Positions 8,929-22,023 are shown, counted from the first letter of the stretch. The stretch is 64,000 nt of DNA from Hysterangium stoloniferum (GCA_015178975.1 WHVD01000027.1:682001-746000); one strand, 5' to 3'. Translations and numbers: made by a program. Notes: generated from the sequence alone by a model not told the origin.

Positions 8929-11371
8929 GGCCCAACCTTCACTAGATTATCCTTGTCAATCCTTCTCTATACCATTGTTCTGACTTACCCAGAACCTGTG
9001 GCTTTCCCGGAAATATACACACTCAGTGTGAGAGGTATAGCAAAATATACTCCAGAAATATAGTCTGGACGAGCTCATACTATATTTCCATTATTATTTC
9101 TACTTTCTCTCTATTTTATTATACGTATATAATTAGTTCAACGATCTATGCATTTGGTACATCAACTCTTGTGGGCGCATACGTGCCTGACTTATGTATT
9201 CTGCTGATAGTTAAAACTCAGACACTTTTTATCCTGCAACCACGACTTACCCAGACACCCAGTTAGTGTCTTGTAAATTGTGATTGGGGTATCATCTCGA
9301 CCATCAAAGATAGGCTTTAACTATCTGTGCAATCAGAGTTTCGAACTATATTAGTCGAAACTCAACCTTTATCTCAATCTGCCTGGACTACATCTGTGCT
9401 ACTCTGTTATTTGACTCTCTTGTTATTCTCTTCAACACTCAAGCAGTCATTCAGAATCATACTTTACAGTCAATTCTCCTTATTCATTTTAGCTCTCTAT
9501 TCTACTTTAGATAGCTATTTCACTCGACCATATTGAACTAAACGGTCAATATGCGTTCAGTCTGTATTAGACTTAGATAGTCAATACATCTTCATATTGT
9601 ACCTAAACAGTCAATATTCTTCATATATAGAACAGTTAGAACTTCCACCACTCTTCACACTCAGTCACTATAGTGTTAGGATCCATTTCTGGATATTATC
9701 AGATGTCCATGGACATTCCAACTCACTTCCTTTGTTCCACATTTGATAACTGACTGGTTGACAGATGTTCATTCATTTGTTTATTGTTCTTGTTATATTC
9801 TCATTTCAGAATCTTCATCCTAATCTGTCTTATTATACTTCTAGATTTGTTGTACAATTATTGGAACATCTATATAGTCTTCCATAGTCATATACTTACT
9901 CTTTAGTTTTAATCTCAACTTAGTTGACCTTTTCCTTTGTTCTTTCTATCTGCTTAATATCCGGACCTCTCTAGACTCTAGACATCCAGAGCCCCTGGGA
10001 ACTCTGAGTATCTGTAAATACTCTGGATATATCTGCCCTCTGAAATATGGACACTTGAGTGAGTGCATGAGGACACAACACATAAGCTGAAGCTAAGTCC
10101 ATTCTGTATATTCTGATACTCCCCAAACTAATCTCCGGAAACTCCCCAGACTAATCCTCCAGAACTCCATGGGCATTTACCAGAAAGTGTCTGGAATATC
10201 TACCAAAGAATCCACCCAGAGATCCGGAACTTAACAACCTCCAAAAAACCTTCCTTTTTGCCCCCTTGCTTAGATCTTAACAATTATTACAATTATATTA
10301 TTAGTTCAACTTCTATCCAAACATAATTACTGGTATGCTTCTGTATCCTATCTTTGTCTCATGCTTTATCAACAGGATGAATTAATAATTTATCAATAAG
10401 GTATCTACATTCAATAATTCTTCGACTTGTCTCAGTTTAACATTATTGATAATTTCATTCTGATATCATATTATCATCATAGGTAAATGATATGTAGTAT
10501 AAAAGGGCAATTATAGGAGTGAGGTAAGTCAGTCAGAAAACCTGTATTATAATCTGTATTCTTAATATTGTATTGCTAATTTGACTTCTATCCAAGATCT
10601 CTCCAACTTAATTATTTGTATGCTTCTGTGTCCTATCTTTGCCTCACACTTTATCAATAAGATGAATTAATACTTCATTGAACGAGGCATCTGTACTTGA
10701 TATTGTTGAATATTCTTTGATTGTTTATTCAACTTTATTGAATAAAATCTGATTCATGTCAAGGTTAAGTACCATGTCAGAACCTATTCTAGAACTATTG
10801 AAAAGTCACTGGGAAGTCGGAAACTATCAGATAGGGTCAGGACATCAGCTTCAGCTTATGTGCTGTGCCTCTACACAAATGCTCAGGAGTTCTTAATTTC
10901 AGAGATGAAAACTTATGCTGGAAGATATGGATATTCAGAGTTCCAAAGAGTCCTGAATATTGAGCATACAGAAAGACAGAAAAGGAAATAAGAAACTAAG
11001 TGATATCAGATCAAAAGTAAAGTACAATTCACAGAAACTAATATAGATCGTCTTGTTATTATACTACAAATTTAGGATCATAATAAGACGAAAATGGAAG
11101 TATTCTGAAATGGGAATACAATAAGACAGACTAGGGAAAATATTCCGAAATGGAAATACAATAAGTAAATGAGTGAATACTTGTCAGTCAGCAAATTACT
11201 AAATGCAGAACAAAGGTGAGATCCAGAAGTATGGGAACTATGAATGTTCCATAGTCGGAAGTTGGGGTCAGATATTGAGATAGAGGTTAGATGTCTCAGA
11301 TGATATTGGATATTAAAGTATCTGGGAATGGGTCATAACACTCTCCCTGTTTTGCTTAGATCTTAACATCT
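8929..11371. repeat. Degenerate retroelement-derived region
   Basis: No plausible gene is seen. Fragments recognisable by similarity to elements on the left are: a family-A-like piece near 10,070-10,236 carrying the ACATAAGCTGAAGCTAAGTCC motif; family D remnants at about 10,300-10,761; and an A-like piece at about 10,775-11,340 (ends GGTCATAACA) with the same motif reversed near 10,840. The phrase GCTTAGATCTTAACA occurs at both about 10,269 and 11,359. Short ATATTG...GTCAATAT words recur near 9,530-9,620. Much of 8,929-9,990 is pyrimidine-rich and unidentified; it may be host to the left-hand insertions. Confidence 0.6.
10300..10761 (+). mobile_element. LTR family D remnants, two overlapping copies
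   Basis: From about 10,386 the sequence follows D1: TTGTCTCAGTTTAACATT, then TATAAAAGGGC, then GTAAGTCAGTC, ending GATTCATGTCA at 10,761. A tail segment at about 10,300-10,385 (containing TATGCTTCTGTATCCTATC) is repeated at about 10,620-10,640 inside the main copy, so a second D tail lies directly upstream. No duplication could be matched, so ends are approximate. Confidence 0.6.
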
Positions 11372-11764
11372 ATGCATATTATTATGGTTTTCATAGGATT
11401 TTGTTAGGTCAAAAAATTATAACAAAATACAGGGGTTTTAAGAGTTTTCTTATTCAGAAAATCCATCAAAAATAGGCTATTCCAACCATGTTTCCTTAGA
11501 ATTTCCTGATGCAAATTTTTAGGGTTTTCAGATACAATTTTTGGCCTCAGAAAAACCTACTAAAACTAAAACTTTTCAAACAGTTTTTCAGTTCAAAAAA
11601 TGTTTACAAAGTTTGGCCAAATAGCAAGATTTCTAAAGGTTTTCCAATTCCAAAAGTCTTGGGGTGCCTCCAGTGAAAGACTCAATATACTTTCAAATTT
11701 CCTTATATCCAGACGGAACATTTATGTAACACTACATGTGATTTACTATCGATTCTTTCAACCT
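11372..11764. other. AT-rich spacer without a recognised feature
   Basis: The segment is rich in T-runs and A-runs (for example CAGATACAATTTTTGGCC). No open frame or repeat was matched. It separates the repeat block from the first housekeeping gene and should include the 3' UTR of the copper chaperone. Confidence 0.4.
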
Positions 11765-12175
11765 CTACTCCGATGCTAGCACCTCTCCAGACCGAACCTG
11801 AGAGAAATATTCGTCAGAGTTCGTTCACAATTTGGTGTCGTCTCGCCTACCTCCTTGCCGGTTTTCTTAATCTTCTCCAGGAGAGTCTCATAATCAATGC
11901 TACCTTTGACGAGCACCTCCTGTTTCTCAAGGTTGACCTCGTAGCTAGTAACTCCTGTGTATCATCATCGTGTTTTGTCCTATCCTCCACGAATACGCTT
12001 TAACGACCTACCTCCCTCGTCTTGATCCTGCAACCTTTGCAATACTCGCGTCACAGCACCAGAACATCCGCTGCAGGTCATCTAAGTCGAGTATTAACAA
12101 CGGAAGACCTGTGGGATCGAACAATTATGATACCTTGACATCGAACTTGTAGTTGTTATCCTGTTGGTTCAGCAT
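11765..12175 (-). CDS. ATX1: Copper chaperone Atx1 (heavy-metal-associated domain)
   Basis: Atx1 proteins carry Cu(I) in the cytosol to the P-type ATPase Ccc2 in the Golgi. Four short exons on the minus strand give an 82-residue protein: 12175-12134, 12081-12012, 11954-11851 and 11797-11765, with GT-AG introns of 52-57 nt. The metal loop MTCSGCSGAV opens exon 2 and holds the MxCxxC pair of cysteines. Exon 3 reads SYEVNLEKQEVLVKG and IKKTGKEV, the usual second half of the ferredoxin-like fold, and the last exon gives VRSGEVLASE. Length is close to the 70-75 residues usual in fungi, with a slightly long linker. The start is the first ATG before FDVKMTC. It is the first intact gene after the repeat block, whose nearest recognised element ends about 400 bp away. 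Confidence 0.9.
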
Positions 12176-12482
12176 TTCAGCACTGCCAAGTCGTTCATAA
12201 GTATAACCATTATACGCACAGACATGTTTACAATGTAGGAAGGAGGAGTTAAAGATGTGCTTGCTACGCAACTGATGTATTTTATACGTGATCTGGCCAG
12301 TGCACACAGCTTATTATTATTGCTTACGCAATTATTTCTAATGTTCTAAACTAGGATTGTCCTAAGCAACCCGCCACTTTGATATGCTCACACCAGCTGA
12401 TTTAATAGTCAGATGCAGCCCCGCTCTTCGCCCCCGGTGTCATCCGGTAGGATCATGCCGGGGTTGTAACATCTCAACATGC
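12176..12482. other. Intergenic gap, ATX1 promoter side
   Basis: About 300 bp between the ATX1 start and the stop of the upstream transporter. It should hold the ATX1 promoter and the transporter 3' end. I see no clear TATA box or metal-response element. Confidence 0.4.
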
Positions 12483-14899
12483 TCATCTCCGGCATCCGTG
12501 CTGACAGCCACCCACCCAGCGCCGAGTCTTTGCGATCGTGAAAATGGTGAATATGTCATGATCCAAGCTGATGACTTGTTTAGAAAAGTCCGATTGGTCA
12601 TCAAAGGCACAGGGCTCACCAAGCACCGATTCCATTCGGGACTCGCCAGTTTTTCGTAAACTAGAATTTTGGGTAATAAAGTACAGTGGTATCCCAAAAG
12701 CGATGAATCCTGCCAAAAACCATGTGAACAAAAAACATCTCTTCAACCCCGGAAGAACCGCACCAATGGCACTCAAGGCTTCTAATGGAGCCGCTACAAC
12801 GGGCATGGAAAGCAAGAACAGCGCGACCTGGTATTATTAACTGTGTTAGTGCTCGAGGTCATAACTCAAATTGTCTATATCGCACTGCGCAGAATATTAG
12901 AGGCGTTGCGATCCATGTTTTGTACGGCCTTTCCAAATTAGGCTCCTTAATCCGCAAAACCACCAAGCCCAACACCTTCGAAGATTGTTGAATCACTTGG
13001 TAAATAAAATAACATCCTTGACTTACCGTAAGAAAATAAAATCCCCATAACGCCACACTAACAAAATTGACAAGGGTGCGAAACCCTCCTCCGACCATGA
13101 TAAAGAAGATCGTCAAAGATGCCTGCAAAATGATAGCATTGATGGGCGTTTTGCGACCCTGGTGAAGGCGGCCAAATATGCTTGGAAGAAAACGTTCTTT
13201 TCCAGCCATATAGATAAGGCGGGCGGTAGTAAAAAATGACCCTAGCACTGGAGTGAGCTAAAATACAGGTCAAGGTTGTAAAGGTCCCACCATTTAAAGC
13301 CCCAATGCACGAAAAGGCCACCATGCAAGCAAAAACTATTCCCCCGACGCGCCCAAATAGTGCATGGCCAAAATCGAGAGCGATCGTATTACTTTTTGCT
13401 ACTGTTTCCTTTATCGTAACGAGTCATCGTGTGAGGACAAGAAATCAACAACCAGATGCATACCCGATCAAGTAAAACGAAGTAAGACAAGTTGGCAGAC
13501 AAGAATAAAATCTATCCAAGATATGAGGGTAATGCCAATGATGTAATAAAGGGAATACTAAACCATGACAACTGTCATACTGATGTGTATGACCCGAGGG
13601 AGATTCTTTGCCGGATTCTTCATTTCTCCTGCAACGTAATTTGTCTGATCCCAGCCATCGAACGCCCAAAGCCCTTGAATTCATATTCATATTTAATGGG
13701 GAGATATAAACTAAATCAGTGAACAAACCAGAATATAAAGCAAGTGCATACGAAGATATATTCTCCGTAGTTCCAGAGAATAGAGGTTCTCTTAACGAGG
13801 TGGAAGAACGACCTCGAGCAACTTGAATGATCCCAAGAATGGATACAGAGAGCTTCATTTCCATCATTTGATATATATAGTCATATAACTTCCAAAGACG
13901 CAAAAAAAAAAACCTACTAAAGCAGCCACCTATGGGCATCACGACCATTTATGATGCAGCTTCATCTAAAGAGATAAGGCTCACCTTCACGACAGTAAAC
14001 ATTACTGCAGCTCGCGGACCCAGTTTTGGGGTGGACGCGTTTAACAATGAGATCAACACGACAGCAATACAGGCTGTAAGTTTGATGGACCAGTCTGGAA
14101 TCGCGCCAGGTGCCGCCTCAGAACTAGTAGCATTAAAAAACAGGCGACCCATATACTCTCTGGAGAAAGATGCCTATTAGGTGACAATGATGCAATAAAA
14201 GACAAACCCAAATATCAATGATATAATAGCATTACCACCAGGTTTCAGGACTGAAATACAGGTCCATGCAAATAGGTAGGCTACCAGAGGATGGTAGGCA
14301 TAGGCCAAATACGCTTGGGCACCACCATTTATCGGAATGGCAGTACCTAATTCCGCAAAGGAGGAAGCACCTGTCCATGCTAATATTCCACTTACGAACC
14401 AAACGACCAAACTCGCTCCCACTGATTGTGTGTTTGCAAGAACAACTCCAGGAGAGGAGCTGCAGACCTATCAATGAGTCTTCAAGGAAGAAAAAAAGGA
14501 TATCTTGGTAATTTACAATATTCCCGAGCCTATTTGAAGGCCAGCCACTAATGCGATGCCTTTAACCCTCGATTAGGCCAGAAATAACTGGAGAGCAACG
14601 AGAAGGGAAATACCATTATACAGCCCCAGAGTCTTTTCCGAAAACCCGTCCTCCGGCCGCTCTGCCTCACTTAGACTCAATGGAAGGAGGTCATCTTGAA
14701 ATTGAAACATCCCTATGGAGCCGGATCGAACACGGGGTATGCGTTGATTGAATAATTCCGAACTTTCAGAAAGCTCGAGAGCTCGCAAAGAGGATTCGGA
14801 GGAAGTGTGTGAATGAGAAGGGGACGCGTAGCCTTCAAGAGGGCTCCGTGGGGACTTGACTGGTTCATAATGTCCCTGTACAGAGGAGGATGAGCTCAT
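12483..14899 (-). CDS. LAT-family amino-acid transporter (APC superfamily)
   Basis: A plasma-membrane amino-acid permease of the L-type transporter family, related to yeast methionine permease Mup1. The N-terminal 80 or so residues are Ser-rich and cytosolic. The first helix holds the substrate motif GSGIFSSPGVV across an intron. Then come ASLVVWFVSGILAWTGASSF and PINGGAQAYL, and an exon giving FDGWDQTNYVAGEMKNP, a family signature. Later helices include VLGSFFTTARLIYMAGKERF, and a final exon ends about 110 residues after LLSMPVVAAPLEALSAIG. There are around ten exons. The start is the ATG at 14899; a TATATATA on the minus strand near 15094-15101 would suit a TSS about 165 nt upstream. The extreme C-terminus is less certain. 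Substrate cannot be assigned from sequence alone. Confidence 0.85.
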
Positions 14900-15467
14900 G
14901 GCCGAGCTATCCTGAACTGGCGCTCAAGGTAAGCAAATTACTTCTTCAAAAACCACATCCCGGGATCCTGGCGTCGGTTAATGTCAATCGTGAACAAGCT
15001 ACCAGCCACAGTCAATTGTTACCCCCGCTAAATTTTGGGTATTCAGTAGGCGAGCGGCAAGGACTCGAGGATATTAGTAAGCGGGTTACTAGGTATATAT
15101 AGATGAGACTTGTATTATAGTCCTCATCCATTTGCAACGAGTTAACCGTCACCTAGTCAGACAAACGGAAAGTTATATGGTCTAGGAACAGCACCACGAA
15201 AACCCCTTGGTGTTGAAAGATTGAGTGAATAAGGGGCATAACCTAGAACTTTATATTTTAAAACTTTGCGTATGTTAGTAACGCATGTATGTGTTACAGT
15301 GCAATACATGAGTTGAAACCAAGCTACAGCCGGACCGGCCAGGTGTAGCATATTCACCCCCTTTGCGCTCTAGTCCTTAATATCGGTTTGATAAACAAGG
15401 GTAATATATTATTGAGTAGCTCTTTACATCATACTCCGACAGACAAAAAATCGGAGTGAAAAAACAC
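14900..15467. other. Intergenic region with a retroelement-like motif
   Basis: About 570 bp between the transporter start and the stop of the next minus-strand gene. The left part is the transporter promoter. Near 15,298-15,325 the sequence CAATACATGAGTTGAAACCA resembles the motif shared by the LTRs in the repeat block (ATACATAAGTTAAAGCCAAG), so a short LTR remnant may lie at about 15,150-15,360. No open reading frame is convincing. Confidence 0.4.
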
Positions 15468-16322
15468 TTAAGCACCTCTGTCTTTTCGCCATCTTTTCTT
15501 TTGGGCAGAGGCTGATGATTGGTTCCAGAAAAGAAATCGTGATGTACGTTTATCTGCGCCTGTTTTGCGCGATATCGATGATGATCCTGCAAACAAGAGC
15601 TGTGGTTGAACCACATCAATATTTCTAGCTTGCCCATCTGGCTGACAAAAAGAGAAGCCGCGCACCACATACAGCCCCCACAAGCCAACAGTGCCCGTTC
15701 CCAACGCCACGAAGAGAGACAATGGACCAATTTGTTCTCCAGGGGTATTATATGCTAAGAAGGAAGTGAGCAAGAATCCCGATGTAAGGGGGAAGATCTG
15801 TGGGTTGTGCGGTCTTGAATTAACATGTTCGATTATCGCTTGCGAGTCGGGAGCCTGACCAAGCGGTAAAATTAGTATTGTAATCCCAGTATCGTGGTAA
15901 CTTTGACACAAATACCGAGAGAAGCAACCCAGCGGCAACGGAAAGTGCCAATATCGCAAAGTGAAGTGATAGGAATTTTTCTAAAGGCGTCAGAGTATCG
16001 CGATGTTCGTTGCCAATTGTAGAAGATAGAAATAGTATGAAGCGTGGAAATGCCAGACAAGGAATCGAGAAAATGATCAGCCTAGAATAAAGACTAGTCT
16101 TGGAATATGACTTTAGATGACAAGCGAAAGTTAAGCGTACCAACCTGCAGCCACATATGACCATATTTGAATAGTGCTCTGGTACGCTAAATCGTCCCTA
16201 GTGCTATTCGCGTTTGCGTCTTTGTGGACAATGTGGTTAGATGGGGGCCCGTCCAAATTATGTCCTCCGGGGAATCTTCCCAATGTCACGTCTGACATGT
16301 CGTCCAGCTCTATGGAAGACAT
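15468..16322 (-). CDS. Unknown multi-pass membrane protein
   Basis: I do not recognise the family. Three or more exons on the minus strand give about 240 residues. The start MSSIELDDMSDVTLGRFPGG is a polar cytosolic head with a Q-I-W-S-Y segment. After an intron come hydrophobic stretches IIFSIPCLAFPRFILFLSS, HFAILALSVAAGLLLS, PLTSGFLLTSFLAYNTP and LSLFVALGTGTVGLWGLYVV, so about four membrane helices. The tail LFAGSSSISRKTGADKRTSR is basic and ends at 15468. The exon joins (LLLS to APDSQAIIEHV) keep frame across a GT-AG intron with acceptor near 15,862. The gene lies 363 bp downstream of the SPT6 stop on the same strand. No signal peptide is evident. Confidence 0.7.
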
Positions 16323-16685
16323 CAGGAAACTAGAGCCAGGGAATTGACTATAAGCTTAAGATGATCACTTTGTCAATGTTAGACAGTCCTGGCGCCACTC
16401 TCTTCACCAAAAAAAGGTAGCCACAAATCCGGGTATGTGGATGTTCTATTGAGTGCCAGTGCGTGACCTAGTAATGTCACTTGCCAATCACTTGCCACTA
16501 CGACGCCGACATCAACATATTACAGTTCCCAAACGTAGTGCCGATATATGTTTGTATAATTGCTTCAGAACACACTCATAATCTTAGTTAAGAGGAACCT
16601 TTGACATTACTGACATATGGTACTACCCTATTATACCAATACAAAATATAGTGCGAAAACTGTTGTACAGTGTGATATTAACCTA
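16323..16685. other. Intergenic gap between SPT6 and the membrane-protein gene
   Basis: 363 bp holding the SPT6 3' end and the promoter of the minus-strand membrane-protein gene. No repeat or small gene was found. Confidence 0.4.
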
Positions 16686-19600
16686 TTACCAGCTTCCAGA
16701 TGGTTGACTCCAACTAGATGCGTTTTGTACCATTGCCGCACGACTAGGATGAACACCGGCAGTAGGGCGATTGGGCGGAAAACCAGCAGGAGTCTGACCA
16801 TAAGGTACTGGGTAATTCGAAGGGGCTGGAGGTCCCCCATATGTGTTTGGTGGTGGCGCGTGTACTGATTGACGGCTTGGCGTGGCATGACCAGGCGTAC
16901 GCCCAGCAGCGGGCGTACGAGCAGGAGTGCGTCCCCCGTATGGAGTTTTGCCCCCCCCTGCGCCGGGATTTTGTGATTCGTGTATGTGCCTGCGCAGCTG
17001 TTAGTGACCGGGTTGACAAGGCGTAACCACCTGACTGACCTATACTTGAAGGCATCACAGAGGCTTGGAACGGTGGGAACCTCAGTGTCGAATAAAAAGT
17101 ATGATTGATTTGAAACGCGGACGGGCTGGAGATGACAAGGATGAGAAGGTGTCAGACCTGCCATGAAGATCACTGACCCAAATCTGGATGACAGAAGTCT
17201 TATTTGCAAGGAAGGCAAGGTTGAAATGCCCAGGCTTTTTCCTGTTTAAACCAAATGCGTAGACACTCTTGTTAGGGTTCATGCTAACAAAATTCTTTAG
17301 GAATGCGTCTTAAAAAATAAAAGATCAGATACAGAAAAACGCCACATAGATATCACTCACGGAGCTCGTCTTCGCTACCAGCTTTGAACTTCTCGTGTGC
17401 CATTAATTCTTCCGTCTTCCTTGCCATTGCTTGCACGTAGTTCACAATTAGTTCATCCAGATCAGAAAACGTCTGTTTGGTCTTGCCATTGTCGACAACA
17501 AGATTGTTCCCAACAGTCTGCAGGTTAGGATCCGCGTTCTCGTCGATAACATCTATTGCGGGACGGTATTAATATGTACTAAAAAAATCATTAAATAGCA
17601 TACCAATATGTTGGTAGACGCCATCGTCGACTTTCCAGGTCACAGCAAGATGATCCATTCCCTTGGAGGATGGCCGAATTACCACATCACCTCGTTGTTG
17701 CTTAGCCAAGTATGCCTCTGCTTGGGCAGAGTTGAAGTTATGAAAGTCCGGGTGTTTTATGACTCGTCGGGCTTGCTCGACCTCTCTGCGCTTCTTGCGG
17801 GCCAAGAGATCCTGGTCCTTTTGCGCTCGATTCAGGTCGTAGTAATCTTGGTCAGTCTTGACGCGGCGGAAGTCGGCGTCACCCTCCCGAACATCCATGG
17901 GCCTCGATGATAATTCAACGTGAAATTGTTCCACATTAACTCGAATAATTACACCTTGCAAAGTTTGACCCTTTTTCACTAATTGTTCTGGTCGAACATC
18001 TGGATGGTCCGTAAGATATTTAGCTTCGATGATGCCCTCGATGCCCGAATCAAGCTTAACAACAATACAATTCTTCTGAGAACGCACGACCACGACCATA
18101 GCTGATACAATTAGCCCACTGCGAAGCGTTCGCTCAGTCTCTCCGGTAAGCATTGTAAGCACATCCCAAGCTGATGGAAGTTTGAACTCTTTTCGAACTT
18201 CGCGGAATGGATGTAACAATTCATCCTTGATAACGTTGAGAGTATGTCGCTTGAGATCATTGTTGGTCTGAAACATATTGACAGCGAAGTCGTCCAAATT
18301 AAGTTCGTCAAGTTTGGAGACATTGTCCTTGTCTTGCATGATTTCAGATACAACATGCGATGGGTGATCGTCATGTACATCCTCATCATCTAGTTCTAAA
18401 GCATCCGTCGCCATTTTGCGGGCAAGCTCATAATCCTGAGGGTGAACACGAGTATCATCGAGAGGATCGCCCACTTCAGAGACTTCATGCCTTCGGATGT
18501 CCTTCAGGTCGGGGTCTTGTCGTATACGGAGGAACCCTACGGCATTCAGGTATATCTGAGTAGTTAATAATCCGTTCTTGATAAATTGATCGCGATTAAC
18601 AAGCGTTCCCCCCTAGCAATGACACCAGTGAGTGCAAGATATGACAAAGACGAATAGATGGGACGAACCAGCTTTATTATTTTTTTAATCAAGACTTGTG
18701 CCTTTCTAGGTCCAAGACCAGCAACATACGGGAGGAGAAGTTGGTAATACGGATCATTTACAGCCCTGTTTATATCCACTCCAACTGCGTTGACAACGTT
18801 TACTAGAGCACGTTCCAGGGCCGCGAGAAGTTTCTCTTTCGGTATCTTATGCAGATGTCAATGTTGCAAAATGAATGACATAGCCAAACTCACCAGCTGC
18901 TGACTGTCCTCATTGTAGGTTATAGCAGTCATGTCCCGTCCGAGAGCAGCATACTCGATCATAGGACTCTGAGTGTACCGTGCCAACCCTACACAGTACT
19001 TCGCTGTGAGAGATAAGGCACTGAATTCTTCCAAGGCACGCTTGCTGTGCTGATATATCCTCGCAGTATCATCATGTACGTATATGACGGGCGTGTTATA
19101 CGTCTTCCCCCCTCCCGGAGTGATTGGACGGTCGTTCTGTCCAAAACTGCCACGATCATAACCGCTCTCTCCAGGCCCGTTATTGGAATCGCCCCGACCG
19201 TTCCCAATCATAGTGCTGTTCCAGCCCGTGGCGCCTTGGTTAATGGATACATTCAAAGACCCATTGCCTGATTGATCTGCTGGGATTTGACCACCACTGA
19301 GGATTTCTTTCAAACGTCCGACCAATTTTGTCGTCTGGACACTAAATCCTCCCACAATAATCACATCTGGCGATCTGCGCTCTAATATCCCCTCAAATTC
19401 TTTCTTGTTATCTTCATCAGAAAGATTGTCCAGCTTAGCATGTTCTCGCAGCCGGCCACCATCGTCCAGGAAGACAAGTGATATGGCATCTAGCTGTGGA
19501 TCTCCTTTGCCCCACGACACAGCAAGAACTGACGGAGTTTGGCCCTTTTCCGTTTGAGGAGTCCTGAATGGCTGTACATTAATCCTCTAAAAAAGGCCTT

Positions 19601-22023
19601 GAATGACTTATGACAAAAATTATGACAGAGAATGCACCTCTTCCAAGATATCTCCACAGTTTGCTGCCAAGAAGTCTTCGACCTCTTCCCTCATCCACTC
19701 GCGCGCCCACTTGCTACCAGCAGGTAATAAGTATTTTTCCATGGCTTCATGAACAACCTCTGCCCTTTGATCGTTCCACGCCTTCACAGTATCGCTGTAG
19801 CTGTCAGAAGAATACGCCTCATTAAGACGTTGTTCAAACTCTCGTTGCTTTTCGGGAGGCAGGGTAATATCCATAATCACTAAATGTTCTGCTTCAGCTG
19901 CAAGGATGTGCAAGAACTGAGGGGATTCGTTCATTAGAGTAATCGGTTTGTCTTTAAGGTATTTGAAATTCTTTTAAAACGGTAGGTAAAAACAATTAAC
20001 ATCAACAGACGTGCTAAACATTGCTAACTCACGTAGTATTTGTGATGGTCATCAATTTTGCTGACCCCCTTCTCCGTCGGCGACACAGACACGCGAGCAT
20101 GCGTCCTGAACCATGACCTGATCTCTTTTCGAAGTAAAGGATCTCGACCTAACTCAGTCGAAATGATCATACGGGCTCGTTTCAAGACGTCTTCGACTGG
20201 TAGGCCACGGGTTGCATCCATGTCTGTATATTGTTCGGCGTAGGCTAACGGCGGGACGTCAGGGTCATCGGGAAATGTCAGCTTTCTGTCTGAGAAGAAA
20301 TTGAGGACAATGTTGTGCGGAGCAATACCGAAATCTCGGGCCAATCGAGATAACGGAGTTTTCTTTGCAATCTCGTAGGCAGAAATACGACTAGGCATCT
20401 TCATTCTCCTTTCCTCAGATTCGACATCATCATGGAAGCGCAGAGCTGCGGCGATCTCTTTTTGATCCTTATATTTCATTCCAAGCCATTCAGTTGCATC
20501 GGCCACGACTTCAATACTGTCTATGGCAGGACGCACGTCATTTTCAAAATACTGATCCGTAACTCCAATTCGCTCATAGGCGCTGTCCAGTTGTTTTCTG
20601 CGCTCAACGAGTGCGCGGAACTTTTGACCAACAGAATAAACGCGCCATAGTTCGTCTCGCTTGAGGAGTTCTACGGATCCTCTAGCTAGAGCTGGATCAA
20701 AATGGGAGATGTAGTCGCGTCGATGAGTGTAGATATACGGAACTTCCAAATTATGACAAAGCAAATATTCAAGAGAAGTCTGTACGGCCATAATAAGTTG
20801 ATTAAGAAGGTTAAAGAATGGGGCCTCGGGAGCGAAGAATTCGGTTTCTATCCGACGAGATAAACGCAGCGCAACCCACTCTGCTGCAGAGGCAAGTTCC
20901 GAATGATCGAACGGTGGGTTGTTCATCATGGTTGCAGACTCGGACAGCGCGGAAGTAACTAGCTGCATGCGTTCGGGTATATCTTTGGCACGAATCCAGT
21001 CGTCATCTTCTGTGAGAAGCCTTGCGCGAATCTCAGACGGTTCAAAAACCTTAGAAGATAGCATTAGCTATATTACACATATAAAACTTCATGAGCTTAC
21101 GTCTTGGTACTTCATATCTGACTTTACAGCCACATCGTCTCCCCGCACTCCCTCATCGTCCTCTAAAGCCCAGTCAAAGTCTGTCCCGTCCCCAAAGACC
21201 TCAAATATCTCGTCCCAAGCACTAATGAACATTGTTAGAGACATGAAAGTGTAGAATAGCTACGGCTTTACCTTGCGTCTATGCCAACCGTGTCTGGTCT
21301 GCTCATGGCTTTTCGCACTTCTCGCTCACGACGTTGCCGTTCTTTCTTATTTTTCGCTCGTTCCAATTCTGTGAGACCTGCCATGTCCTCGTCCACTGCG
21401 TCGTCGTCGATAAAAGAGTCGTCATCGATTATATCCGCCTCGTCGTCCACTTCACGAGCGCCACCGTCATTCCAGATATCACCTGTAGCAGGTTCTTCCA
21501 AGCCCAGATTCTCTTCATCGTCTGAGAACTGATCATCTAGAACTGATTTGAAAGTTTGCCGAGTTTCTGCTTCTCGTCCTCGTCGTAAACGAGTCAATTC
21601 ACTCTTGCGAGCTATCCGTGTACCCGTATTCTCTTCTAAGAGATCAAGGTCGTCTTCCTCTAGATCTTCCTCTAAAGCTGTTAACGGGATTGTGATTATG
21701 AAATGAGTTAAAAAGAAAACACCAGATGACTGACCTCTTTGCCGCTTGCGTTTCTTACGTCGGCGGCGTCTTGCTGATTCTTGATCACTCTCCTCCTCCT
21801 CCTCTTCTTCATCGTCATCTGCAATAAAGCCTTCACGTATTCTACGAGCCTCTTCTTCGTCCTCTTCGGGCTCTTCAGAACTATCGTCGGACACAGCGGG
21901 TGGCTCGCCATTCTCCTCATCAGATCCAGCATCTGCCATCTCAACGTCTGGCTGAGAGTATGGAACAGGATTGTCATCATCCATCGGAGACAAATGGTGT
22001 GCGTCGACACTAAGCGAAGACAT
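16686..22023 (-). CDS. SPT6: Transcription elongation factor and histone chaperone Spt6
   Basis: Spt6 travels with RNA polymerase II, reassembles nucleosomes behind it and binds the phosphorylated polymerase linker through tandem SH2 domains. The start at 22023 opens an acidic head (long D/E runs, then [13 protein letters not shown]). The middle exons hold the helix-turn-helix and YqgF-like core ([40 protein letters not shown]) and the helix-hairpin-helix ([20 protein letters not shown]). An S1-type domain follows ([20 protein letters not shown]), then SH2 sequence ([29 protein letters not shown]). The last exon is a repetitive Gly/Pro/Thr tail ([16 protein letters not shown]) ending [10 protein letters not shown] at 16686. 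Roughly 1,500 residues in about ten exons, the usual fungal size. Confidence 0.95.

Noticed and set aside
9674-10236. Possible LTR between TGTTAGGATCC (9674) and TTAACA (10,236)
   Set aside because: The flanking 5-mers (TATAG and ACCTC) do not match, and alignment to family A is weak in the left part.
10775-11340. Possible LTR from TGTCAGAACC to GGTCATAACA
   Set aside because: Flanks TACCA and CTCTC do not match. It is kept only as an A-like remnant.
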